Of a stretch of 64,000 nucleotides of DNA, positions 57,123 through 64,000 are shown piece after piece. The number at the start of each line of letters is the position of its first letter. The stretch's first letter is position 1. A model generated the notes under the pieces. The model saw only the letters and a list, made by a program, of their open reading frames with translations, did not search any database and had not been told where the DNA came from. The translations under genes were made by a program, and so were the position numbers. The stretch spans positions 27,768 to 91,767 of the forward strand of contig JAKLJX010000027.1 of NCBI GenBank assembly GCA_023150945.1. Direction: 5' to 3'. Source of the DNA: a bacterium (GTDB taxonomy: Bacteria > Zhuqueibacterota > Zhuqueibacteria > Zhuqueibacterales > Zhuqueibacteraceae).

Positions 57123-57535
57123 ATGCCGATCGTTTTTTCATGGATACAGCCTTTGTCCTGGCATTGCTCAATCCCAAAGACTCTTTTCACCATGAGGCGA
57201 AGGCACTTATTCCTCGGGTAAGAAGAGCGCGAGAAGTCTGGTTGCACGACGGCATTCTTATCGAAGTTGGCAATAGCCTGGCGGCCAAAGACCGGCAAGC
57301 GGCGGTCGATTTTATTGAGCGGATTTATAAAACAGGCAATACGAAAATAACGGCTGTGACGCGTAAGCTGGTGAAGCAGGCGCTCGGGTTGTATGGCAAA
57401 CGTCTCGACAAAGCATGGGGATTTACGGAGTGCATGTCATTCGTCTTGATGCAAGAGGAGGGATTGTTCGATGCGCTCACGATGGATCATCATTTTGAAC
57501 AGGTTGGGTTTCGCATCATGTTAAGCACGCAGTGA
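57119..57535 (+). CDS. PIN-domain toxin (VapC-like ribonuclease)
   Basis: 138 residues. The acidic cluster is D9 (FFMDTAF), E49 (LIEVGNSL), D97 (DKAWGF), E104 (TECMSF) and D123 (LTMDHHF). PIN domains usually have TDCxSF, so E104 replaces the more common Asp. It is predicted to cleave RNA and to be neutralised by the preceding antitoxin, whose gene it overlaps. The stop codon overlaps the next gene's start region. It is intact otherwise. Confidence 0.85.
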   Translation: MNADRFFMDTAFVLALLNPKDSFHHEAKALIPRVRRAREVWLHDGILIEVGNSLAAKDRQAAVDFIERIYKTGNTKITAVTRKLVKQALGLYGKRLDKAWGFTECMSFVLMQEEGLFDALTMDHHFEQVGFRIMLSTQ

Positions 57536-58038
57536 TGAATATTTCCATGCCATATTTGATGCAGCAACAGAGAATCTGCAGCACAGTTATTTTTTTCTTG
57601 CTGGCTTCTGTTTTCTCGCAGGCTTTGCCGCAAACGCCTTCATCTGATTCGCTCAATCCGCGCTCAGCATCTGCCGTTTCACGCCAGAAGAGTCCCTCCG
57701 GCGCAGCTTTGCGCTCGCTGGTGCTTCCCGGCTGGGGGCAATATTACAACGGCCAAAAAATCAAAGCGGGCCTGGCGCTGGCGGGCGAGGTGGGTTTGCT
57801 CAGCACGGCGCTTTATTGGAACAGCCGCGCCGGTGCAGCGCAACGGCGCGGCGATCAGGCCAATCAACTGCTCTATGAAGATTGGCGCAACGGCTGCTAT
57901 TGGGGATTGGCGGCGTTGATCGTCTACAGCATGCTCGACGCCTACGTTGATGCCCAGCTCTTGGATTTTGATGAATCGCCGGTGCTGGCCCCTCCGCCCT
58001 CGCCGGCCGTGATGATTCGCTTCAAATTTCACCTTTGA
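57535..58038 (+). CDS. DUF5683 domain protein
   Basis: 167 residues. A signal-like N-terminus (ICSTVIFFLLASVFSQALPQ) is followed by a Ser/Pro-rich linker and the DUF5683 signature SLVLPGWGQYYNGQKIKAG near residue 60. Two hydrophobic stretches follow (LALAGEVGLLSTALYW; GCYWGLAALIVYSML). Unlike the paralogue at 1182 it has no TPR segment. The function is unknown; an inner-envelope location is likely. It overlaps the toxin stop, but this may be chance. Confidence 0.82.
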   Translation: MNISMPYLMQQQRICSTVIFFLLASVFSQALPQTPSSDSLNPRSASAVSRQKSPSGAALRSLVLPGWGQYYNGQKIKAGLALAGEVGLLSTALYWNSRAGAAQRRGDQANQLLYEDWRNGCYWGLAALIVYSMLDAYVDAQLLDFDESPVLAPPPSPAVMIRFKFHL

Positions 58039-58076
58039 ATTCTGCGACGGAATTGCTAAGATGCCCGCGCGAGAGG

Positions 58077-58502
58077 ATGGGCGTGTTGCTGACTCGTGCT
58101 CGAACCTCCGGCAGTCCTGCTGGTTTCTGGACAGCAGCCCAACCGGCGCTGCGCGTGTTTCTGTTGATCGTTTGCCTGCCGTGCGCCATCGGTGCACAAA
58201 CGCCGGCGGACACCAGCGCGGTGAGATCGGTTGATTGCGCCCGGGATGCCTGGTTCGGCAGGGACAAGGCAGACCATCTCACGGTGAGCGCGGCGTTGAC
58301 CGCGGCGCAATACTATGCGCTGCATCGTGAGAGCGAGCTTTCCTCCCGTCGCAGCCTGCAAGCTGCTGCGCTCAGCACGCTGGTGCTCGGCGTGGCGAAG
58401 GAAATTTACGATGCCACCGCGCGCCGGCGCTGCGCAAGCGCGAAAGATCTGGCGGCTGATGTGTTGGGGGTTGCGTTAACCATCTTGCTGATTCATAAAT
58501 GA
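58077..58502 (+). CDS. DUF2279/YfiM-like predicted lipid-side membrane protein
   Basis: 141 residues from the ATG at 58077. The N-terminal part contains one hydrophobic segment (ALRVFLLIVCLPCAIGAQ). The C-terminal part has the YfiM pattern: GRDKADHLTVSAALTAA, then LVLGVAKEIYDATA and AKDLAADVLGVALT. These residues resemble the DUF2279/YfiM family, with no experimental function. The frame is open back to 58035 with a TTG start; GTG 58083 has AGAGG at a good distance and is another option. The gene overlaps no neighbour and precedes purF. Confidence 0.7.
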   Translation: MGVLLTRARTSGSPAGFWTAAQPALRVFLLIVCLPCAIGAQTPADTSAVRSVDCARDAWFGRDKADHLTVSAALTAAQYYALHRESELSSRRSLQAAALSTLVLGVAKEIYDATARRRCASAKDLAADVLGVALTILLIHK

Positions 58503-58520
58503 GGCCGTTGATTTTCCCGC

Positions 58521-60047
58521 ATGAACATTCCTGAAATCTCCTCCACCGAACTCGACAAACCCCGGTCCAACTGTGCCATTGTCGGTGTGTACGGCAGCCG
58601 CGAGGCGGCCAAGCTCGTTTATCTCTCGCTCTATGCCTTGCAGCATCGCGGCCAGGAAAGCTCGGGCATCGTCGCCAGCGACGGCGAGCATCTGCACCGT
58701 CACGTCGGCATGGGACTGGTCACCAACGTCTTCTCCGATGCCAAGCTGTTCGACAAATTGCCGGGCACGCTCGCCATCGGCCACAACCGCTATTCCACCA
58801 CCGGCTCGACGCAGGTGGTGAATGCCCAGCCCTTTCTCACCCACTTCAAACACGGCACGCTGGCGGTTTCGCACAACGGCAATTTCACCAACGCGCGCAC
58901 GCTGCGCCGGCAACTGGAGAACGAAGGCGCGATTTTCCAGACCACCAGCGACACCGAGTTGATCCTGCATCTGCTGGCGCGCTCGCAGGCGCACGACATC
59001 GTCGGCCGCCTGCAGGATACGTTCGATCAACTTCAGGGCGCGTATTCCCTGGTGATGCTGACGCGCAACAAACTGATCGCGGTGCGTGATCCGCGCGGCT
59101 GGCGGCCGCTGAACCTCGGGCGCAAGCGCCACACCTGGCTGGTGGCTTCGGAGACGTGCGCCTTCGATCTGCTCGATGCCAAGTATGTGCGCGAGATCGA
59201 GCCGGGCGAGATCGTCGTGCTCGATCACACCGGCCTGCAGAGCCATCGCTTGAGAGAGCGCGCGCCGCGCGCGGCCTGCATTTTCGAGTTTGTCTATTTC
59301 TCCCGGCCCGACAGCAAGATCTTCGATGAAAACGTCGATCGCGCCCGCCGCCGCCTCGGCAAGAATCTCGCCAACGAGCATCCCGCCGAGGCCGACATCG
59401 TCATCGCGGTGCCGGATTCCTCCAATACCGCGGCACTGGGCTATGCGCGCAATTCCAACATCAAATATGAAATCGGCTTGATCCGCAACCATTATATCGG
59501 TCGCACCTTCATCCATCCCGACCAAAGCGTGCGTGATTTCAACGTGCGCATCAAATTCAACACCGTCAAAGGCGTGCTCAATGGCCGGCGGGTGGTGGTG
59601 GTGGAAGATTCGATCGTGCGCGGCACCACGCTGCACAATCTCGTGCGGCTGCTGCGCCGGGCGGGCGCGAAGGAGATTCACGTGCGCATCAGCTCGCCGC
59701 CGATCATTGCGCCCTGCTACTACGGCATGGATTTCCCCACCAAGGAAGAGTTGATTGCCTCGCATCAGAGCGTTGCGCAGATCAAAGACTATCTCGAAGT
59801 GGACAGCCTGGAGTATCTTTCGCTCGAGGGCTTGTTGAAATCCGTGCCGCATGAAAAGGGCGGCTATTGCACCGCGTGCTTCACCGGCAACTATCCGATC
59901 ATCCCCGAAGACTTGATGGATAAGTTTGCCCTCGATCATGCCAACGGCCGCGCCGAGGAAGTGGTGCTTGTGCGACGCGCACGCCGGCAGTCCGGCGGCC
60001 GTGCGGCGCCGGTACGGCGCACCCGCGCGCGGAAAGCCAAGCGCTGA
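58521..60047 (+). CDS. purF: Amidophosphoribosyltransferase
   Basis: 508 residues. A 17-residue propeptide precedes the catalytic Cys18 (SNCAIVGVYG), as in the Bacillus-type enzyme. The glutaminase domain includes LQHRGQESSGI, GHNRYSTTGS and SHNGNF. The PRTase domain has VVVVEDSIVRGTTL. Cys in RAACIFEFVYF, APCYYGMDF and CTACFTG are placed to bind a 4Fe-4S cluster. It makes phosphoribosylamine, the first step of purine synthesis. The last 35 residues are Arg-rich and seem a lineage-specific tail. Confidence 0.97.
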   Translation: MNIPEISSTELDKPRSNCAIVGVYGSREAAKLVYLSLYALQHRGQESSGIVASDGEHLHRHVGMGLVTNVFSDAKLFDKLPGTLAIGHNRYSTTGSTQVVNAQPFLTHFKHGTLAVSHNGNFTNARTLRRQLENEGAIFQTTSDTELILHLLARSQAHDIVGRLQDTFDQLQGAYSLVMLTRNKLIAVRDPRGWRPLNLGRKRHTWLVASETCAFDLLDAKYVREIEPGEIVVLDHTGLQSHRLRERAPRAACIFEFVYFSRPDSKIFDENVDRARRRLGKNLANEHPAEADIVIAVPDSSNTAALGYARNSNIKYEIGLIRNHYIGRTFIHPDQSVRDFNVRIKFNTVKGVLNGRRVVVVEDSIVRGTTLHNLVRLLRRAGAKEIHVRISSPPIIAPCYYGMDFPTKEELIASHQSVAQIKDYLEVDSLEYLSLEGLLKSVPHEKGGYCTACFTGNYPIIPEDLMDKFALDHANGRAEEVVLVRRARRQSGGRAAPVRRTRARKAKR

Positions 60048-60206
60048 TCGCACCGTGCACGCCTCTGTTTCTCCCGGCTGCGGCGCCTTGCAAGCTTGGC
60101 GCGCCGCTGTGGCATCCGAGCAGGCCGGACCGCGGCCGCAGTGCGTTTGCGTGGCCCGGCCGGCAAGCGATTCAAATTCATCCCCATAGGAAGGGGGATT
60201 CGTGAC

Positions 60207-61154
60207 ATGAGGATCCTCAACGCCGTCAAATTGTTGGACTACGTTTTTGTTCTGCGCCCGACCTTGTTTTTTCCGGTGTGGACGGTTTACGCTGCGGGTT
60301 ATTTCGCTTGTCAGCGCTTTATACCGGCGGGTTTGCATGGCGCCGCTGACCCCGGCCGCACTGCCTTGCTGCTCGCGCTGTCGTTGAGCCTGTTGATGGG
60401 CGCGGCGTTCATTCTCAATCAGCTTTGTGATGTTGCCACCGATTCGCGCAATCACAAACTCTTTCTCATCGCGCAACGGCACATCTCACCGCCGGCGGCC
60501 TGGCTGCAAACCGCGCTGCTGTTGCTGGCGGGCCTGTTGCTGGCGTTCCATCACAGCCATCGCATCGGCCTGTTGTTCGCCGGGATTTTTCTGCTCACCG
60601 GCGTGTTGTACAGTGTCGCGCCGTTTCAGTGGAAGGACCGGCCGTTCCTGGGATTGTTTGCCAATGCCGGCGGCGCGTTGCTGATTTTTTCCGCGGGCTG
60701 GTGGGCGGTCGCGCCCGGTGCGAGCCTGCCGCTGCGGCACGCCCTGCCCTACATGCTGGCCGTGGCCGCGGTTTACTTGTACACCACGCTGCTCGATCTT
60801 GACGGAGATGCGCAAACCCACAAGCGCACTTTTGCAGTGCGTTATGGCTGGGGCGCGACGGTGATCGCCGGCTGCGTTTGCGAGCTGGCGGCTACCGCGC
60901 TGGCGTGGCAGGTTGATGATCCGGTGATCTTCTATCCGGCGGTGCTGTCCGCGCCGTTTTTCGTGGTGGCGGCTCTCAAGCAGGGGCGGGCGGAAGTGTC
61001 GCGTGCCATCAAACTGCCGATCTTGTTCCTGGCGTTGGCGATTTGTTGGAAGATGTGGCAGTACTTTTTGGTGCTGGCGGTTGTGTTTTTTGTTTCGAAA
61101 TGGTATTATCAGCAACGCTTCGGCATGAAATACCCGAGTCTGCAGGCGGATTGA
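60207..61154 (+). CDS. UbiA-family prenyltransferase
   Basis: 315 residues, from ATG 60207 after AAGGGGG. About eight transmembrane segments are visible. The first metal-binding motif NQLCDVATDSRNHK (NxxxDxxxDxxNH) is near residue 72, and the second, LDLDGDAQTHKRTFAVR, near 195. These enzymes attach prenyl chains to aromatic or lipid acceptors at the membrane. The acceptor here (quinone, haem, digeranylgeranyl-glycerol or chlorophyll-like) cannot be read from sequence. No quinone gene is adjacent. It is an unaccompanied gene. Confidence 0.87.
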   Translation: MRILNAVKLLDYVFVLRPTLFFPVWTVYAAGYFACQRFIPAGLHGAADPGRTALLLALSLSLLMGAAFILNQLCDVATDSRNHKLFLIAQRHISPPAAWLQTALLLLAGLLLAFHHSHRIGLLFAGIFLLTGVLYSVAPFQWKDRPFLGLFANAGGALLIFSAGWWAVAPGASLPLRHALPYMLAVAAVYLYTTLLDLDGDAQTHKRTFAVRYGWGATVIAGCVCELAATALAWQVDDPVIFYPAVLSAPFFVVAALKQGRAEVSRAIKLPILFLALAICWKMWQYFLVLAVVFFVSKWYYQQRFGMKYPSLQAD

Positions 61155-61193
61155 GGTGGGCAAAATACACAAACGAAGCCACGGGTTTGTACG

Positions 61194-61409
61194 ATGACTT
61201 ACAGCCTCCTCATCGAAAAAATCGAACAGCCGGATCTTCCCAGCGGGTATTACTAGGCCCACGTGCCCGCGCCGGGCCTGACGGCCCAGGGTCTGGGAAT
61301 CGCGGGCGCACGCGAAGCCGCGAATGATTTAATCCAGCTTTGGATTGCCGAGAAGAAAGCCAACGGCGAGCTCACCATGCGAGGCTTTCTATTCGGCGGT
61401 GGACATTGA
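61194..61409 (+). pseudogene. Broken HicB-like antitoxin gene
   Basis: From ATG 61194 the frame reads MTYSLLIEKIEQPDLPSGYY, then TAG at 61254-61256, then AHVPAPGLTAQGLGIAGARE and DLIQLWIAEKKANGE to a TGA at 61407-61409. Across the stop the protein resembles HicB-type antitoxins, with a Tyr-rich turn and a conserved helix. The single amber codon probably replaces a Tyr codon (TAT or TAC). I found no alternative frame that restores it. Confidence 0.8.
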
Positions 61410-61411
61410 CA

Positions 61412-61618
61412 ATGCCGTTTAGAGCACGGGAAGTGTTGGCCAAATTGCTGCGCGCGAGTTTTGAGACAAAAAGGCAATCCCGGCCGCATGTGGTTTAGCG
61501 GCCTCGCGATGGCCGCCAGATTCGTGTCGCGCAGCACATCGGTGACATACCTGGTGGCACGGTGCGAAGCATTTTCGCGCAGGCCGGATTCTCATTGCAG
61601 GAATGCAAAAACTTGTAG
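61412..61618 (+). pseudogene. Broken HicA-like (YcfA) toxin gene
   Basis: From ATG 61412 the frame reads MPFRAREVLAKLLRASFETK, ending HVV then TAG at 61496-61498. After it the frame continues PRDGRQIRVAQHIGDIP and GTVRSIFAQAGFSLQE to a TAG at 61616-61618. This matches the HicA/YcfA mRNA interferase pattern: REVxAxLLRAGF, a His just before the conserved HPDGRQ region, and a final helix. It starts three bases after the hicB-like frame, so the pair was an operon. Both members are interrupted, and no partner remains. Confidence 0.8.
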
Positions 61619-61903
61619 GCCATGAGGCGCTCAAAGTCAAAATAAGACTCTGAAAGATTCTTGACCACAAAGCGACCGCTTGCACCGCGGAGAGCGCGGA
61701 GTTGCAGGACCAAATGAGCCTTTCTTTGCGTGCTCAGCGTCTCCGGGGTCACGGTTTTGACTTTGTTTGATTTCGTGGTGTTCCAATTCTGACAGGTTCG
61801 ATGCTGCCGGGAGGGCTTCAGAATTCAGCTTGTCTGAAATTTGGCCCAGTCCTTACAGCGCACTTTCGCGCACCGCTTTTGATTTCCAATTCCTCACGTC
61901 CGC
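61619..61903. other. 285-bp remnant-rich intergenic region
   Basis: No gene is supported. It contains degenerate words of a dispersed palindromic type (ACCACAAAG, CACCGCGGAGAGCGCGGAG, TTTGCGTGCTCAGCG, CTCCGGGGTC) reminiscent of intergenic repeats known in other bacteria. The last 100 bases precede pgsA. I saw no promoter with confidence. Confidence 0.35.
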
Positions 61904-62479
61904 ATGAGCACGCCGCAAATACTGGTCGAACGCCAGCGCGTCTGGACCATCTCCAACATCATCAGCTTCACCCGCCCGCTGTTTGTGATTCCGGCGATCT
62001 GGTTTATGAGCCGGGAGACGCCGCCAGGTAATCTCCTCGCCGTGCTGTTCATCTTTTTTGCGGCGGCCACGGATTGGGCCGATGGTTTTCTCGCGCGCCG
62101 GCTGCGGCAACAGTCCGAACTGGGCCGCATCATCGATCCGTTGATGGACAAGCTGTGCGCGGCCGGCATCGGCCTCTACCTGGCGTTCTTCCGCGACTTT
62201 CCCAAATGGTTTTTGGTATTGATTATCGTGCGTGATTTGTTTATTTTAGCGCTCGGTTTTTTAATGACTTCGCGCCGACACAAAGTGCCGGAGTCCAATT
62301 GGTATGGCAAAGTCGCAGTGACGGCGCTTGCAATCGTGATGATCACGTTTACGCTCGACCTCCAACCGATCAAGTGGCCGTTTTTCTGGATCATGGTCGT
62401 CTTGTTTTTTATCTCGGCCGGCATCTACATTGCCCGCTTCATTTCCGATACGACAAGCGCGCGCACTCAGTCGCGCTAA
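61904..62479 (+). CDS. pgsA: CDP-alcohol phosphatidyltransferase (PgsA-like)
   Basis: 191 residues with several transmembrane segments. The family motif spans TDWADGFLARRLRQQSELGR followed by IIDPLMDK (DxxDGxxAR...GxxxDxxxD) at residues of about 56-84. The start, TISNIISFTRPLFVIPA, is typical of phosphatidylglycerophosphate synthase. It makes phosphatidylglycerol phosphate from CDP-diacylglycerol and glycerol 3-phosphate; a different alcohol acceptor cannot be excluded. It lies 51 bases before ftsY. Confidence 0.87.
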   Translation: MSTPQILVERQRVWTISNIISFTRPLFVIPAIWFMSRETPPGNLLAVLFIFFAAATDWADGFLARRLRQQSELGRIIDPLMDKLCAAGIGLYLAFFRDFPKWFLVLIIVRDLFILALGFLMTSRRHKVPESNWYGKVAVTALAIVMITFTLDLQPIKWPFFWIMVVLFFISAGIYIARFISDTTSARTQSR

Positions 62480-62530
62480 TGTTCCTGCCTGCGCTTTGCC
62501 GGTGACATCGCAAAGCCTTCGCTACCTGCT

Positions 62531-63466
62531 ATGCCCACATTCTTCGAAAGACTGAAATCCGGCCTCGGCAAGACGCGCCGCAGCCTGGTTGATAACGTTG
62601 TGCATGTCGTGACCGGCAAGGCCCGGCTCGATCAAACTCTGGTGGAAGAGCTGGAGAACATGCTCATCGCCGCGGATCTCGGCGTGAACATGACCACGGC
62701 TTTTCTCGAACGTCTGCGCGAGCGCATCGGCCTGGGCCAAACCACCTCGCGCGAAGCCGTGCTGGCCTGCCTGCAAGAGTTTCTGGTGGAACGCCTCGAG
62801 CGCGGCGCCAACGGCCAGAAGGATTTTCTCTCCACTTTCTACGCGCCCGCCGACCGGCCTTATGTTTTGATGATCGTCGGGGTCAACGGCGTCGGCAAAA
62901 CCACGACGATTGCCAAGCTCGCGCACAATTTCCGGCAGCAGGGCCGCTCCGTGCTGGTGGCTGCCGCCGATACCTTTCGCGCAGCGGCCGCCGATCAGCT
63001 CGAGATTTGGGCGCAGCGTGCCCAGGTGGAGATCATCAAAACCAAGCCCGGTGCTGATCCCGCGGCGGTGACTTTCGATGCGCTGAGCGCCGCCAAATCG
63101 CGGCAGACCGAAGTCGTGATTGTCGATACCGCCGGCCGGCTCCACACCAAAAGCAATCTCATGGATGAATTGCAGAAGATGATTCGCGTGATGCAGCGGG
63201 TGATTCCCGCGGCGCCGCATGACGTCTTCCTGGTTTTGGATGCCAACACCGGGCAAAACGGCTTGCGCCAGGCGCAGACGTTTTTTAATACCGCCGGCGT
63301 CACCGGATTGGTCGTCACCAAGCTCGATGGCACGGCCAAAGGCGGCATCATCTTCGCGATTCAAGAGCAGCTCAATTTGCCGGTGCGCTTCATCGGCGTG
63401 GGCGAGGGCATGGACGATTTGCAGCCGTTTGCCCCCAAGGCATTTATCGAGGCGCTGTTTGCGTAG
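62531..63466 (+). CDS. ftsY: Signal recognition particle receptor FtsY
   Basis: 311 residues. The N domain runs from about 1 to 105 (MPTFFERLKSGLGKTRRSL). The G domain has GVNGVGKTTTIAKLA, ADTFRAAAADQL, VDTAGRLHTKSNLMDEL and TKLDGTAKGG, ending GVGEGMDDLQPFAPKAF. It lacks the long acidic A domain of E. coli FtsY, as in many other phyla. It is the membrane receptor that docks SRP-bound ribosomes. The GTPase residues are all present. Confidence 0.97.
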   Translation: MPTFFERLKSGLGKTRRSLVDNVVHVVTGKARLDQTLVEELENMLIAADLGVNMTTAFLERLRERIGLGQTTSREAVLACLQEFLVERLERGANGQKDFLSTFYAPADRPYVLMIVGVNGVGKTTTIAKLAHNFRQQGRSVLVAAADTFRAAAADQLEIWAQRAQVEIIKTKPGADPAAVTFDALSAAKSRQTEVVIVDTAGRLHTKSNLMDELQKMIRVMQRVIPAAPHDVFLVLDANTGQNGLRQAQTFFNTAGVTGLVVTKLDGTAKGGIIFAIQEQLNLPVRFIGVGEGMDDLQPFAPKAFIEALFA

Positions 63467-63502
63467 AGGGAGATGGAATCGCGCGAACATGGAGAATGAG
63501 TA

Positions 63503-63943
63503 ATGCCAACAGAAATTCTTGCATCACCGCGAAAAAAATCTCGCCGCCGCAAAATCCATTATCCGGAGGGAGATGGGAGGCCTATGGCTGAAACAGACCC
63601 ACATGTCCGCCAGATCATCAAGGCGTTGCTGATTTTGGAGTATTGGCTGCGCAATTACAAAGAAGTTTATCTTGGCGCCAACATGCTTCTCTATTATCAA
63701 AAAGGCCAGCCGAAACGGCGGGTTTCGCTGGATGTTTTTGTCGTTTGGGGGGTTGAAAACTATGCCCGGCGGAGTTACAAGCTGTGGGAAGAGAAACAAG
63801 CACCGCAAATCGTTTTCGAAATCACCTCATCCAAAACCCGCGAAGAGGATTTGGGCAAGAAACGTTTGATTTATGCACAGATCGGCGTCGAGGAGTATTA
63901 TCTCTTTGATCCCTTCGGGCAATACTTATTGAGTTTTGCATAA
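63503..63943 (+). CDS. Uma2 family PD-(D/E)XK endonuclease-like protein, probably C-terminally truncated
   Basis: 146 residues. It has the Uma2 pattern: MAETDPHVRQIIKAL, VYLGANMLLYY, PKRRVSLDVFVVWG, SYKLWEEKQAPQIVFEITSSKTREEDLGKKRLIYAQIGVEEYYLFDPFG (in parts). D in SLDVFVV and E..S in VFEITS fit the nuclease site. Family members usually continue 40-80 residues beyond the FDPFGxYL motif, but here the frame ends in TAA just after YLLSFA. This could be a natural short form or a truncated gene. A palindrome follows the stop. Confidence 0.8.
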   Translation: MPTEILASPRKKSRRRKIHYPEGDGRPMAETDPHVRQIIKALLILEYWLRNYKEVYLGANMLLYYQKGQPKRRVSLDVFVVWGVENYARRSYKLWEEKQAPQIVFEITSSKTREEDLGKKRLIYAQIGVEEYYLFDPFGQYLLSFA

Positions 63944-63955
63944 ATAATAGGAATA

Positions 63956-63979
63956 TCAGATCTCCCATGGAAGATCTGA
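63956..63979. repeat. 24-bp palindrome after the Uma2 gene
   Basis: TCAGATCT (63956-63963) pairs with AGATCTGA (63972-63979) around CCCATGGA, which is nearly palindromic itself. It starts 13 bases after the stop codon of the short Uma2 gene. No T-run follows, so it is more likely a repeat element than a terminator. Confidence 0.5.
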
Positions 63980-64000
63980 CGCTTTGATGCACGCCCTAAG

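Noticed and set aside
60080..60107. GCGGCGC/GCGCCGC hairpin after purF considered as a terminator
   Set aside because: The stem is fair but no T-run follows, and such GC-rich pairing is common by chance in this sequence.
61254..61498. Amber (TAG) recoding in the hicB/hicA-like pair
   Set aside because: Other genes across the window carry no in-frame TAG, and no suppressor tRNA or recoding signal was seen; simple pseudogenes explain it better.

Overview
This is high-GC bacterial chromosome from a Gram-negative member of the FCB superphylum. The best guess, by inference, is a candidate phylum KSB1, Calditrichota or Ignavibacteria-like lineage. Support comes from a SusC/SusD outer-membrane pair, several secreted proteins ending in the 'NPFNP' / 'GxxVxxGxYxxR' C-terminal sorting domain typical of FCB secretion, two DUF5683 proteins, and a complete Lpt/KDO lipopolysaccharide gene block. 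No rRNA, tRNA, CRISPR array, prophage or intact insertion sequence was found.

Layout. 1-6656 (+): the end of a secreted protein, a lipoprotein, a TPR/DUF5683 protein and a SusC/SusD pair, closed by a strong terminator. 6861-9542 (-): a heparinase II/III-like secreted enzyme convergent with SusCD, a plausible small polysaccharide-utilisation locus. 9804-15290 (-): envelope glycosyltransferases, an orphan fdhD and a homologue of the tRNA-queuosine mannosyltransferase. 15792-30325 (-): a nearly unbroken same-strand run in transcription order kdsB, pyrG, nucleotidyltransferase, kdsA, kdsD, DUF1579, acyltransferase, lptC, lptA, lptB, rpoN, hslV, hslU, argF, FemAB-like. It makes CMP-KDO and exports LPS but lacks kdsC. 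gatC lies just upstream with its own promoter.

31010-42980: an outer-membrane beta-barrel protein whose N-terminal half carries kinase-like motifs, an MFS transporter, a large secreted CotH/lamin-tail protein, glycogen phosphorylase, a GxxExxY gene embedded in hairpin repeats, and pyrophosphatase. 43000-50711 (-): a type I restriction-modification locus ordered hsdR, Schlafen/AlbA_2 ATP-binding protein, hsdS, hsdM. It contains decayed pieces of AlbA_2 paralogues next to hsdS and a hairpin repeat between hsdS and hsdM.

50840-63943: housekeeping genes (class I amidotransferase-like hydrolase, phosphoesterase, folB, folK, deoxynucleoside kinase, MsbA-like ABC exporter, ridA, purF, UbiA-family prenyltransferase, pgsA, ftsY). 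These are interspersed with a toxin-antitoxin pair (56865-57535), a dead hicB/hicA-like pair with one amber stop in each gene (61194-61618), and a shortened Uma2-type nuclease gene at the right edge.

The most interesting points are the kinase-like/beta-barrel fusion, the R-M locus with its embedded AlbA_2 gene and relics, the repeat-flanked GxxExxY unit, the dispersed intergenic hairpins, and several partial gene duplications that mark past rearrangement.
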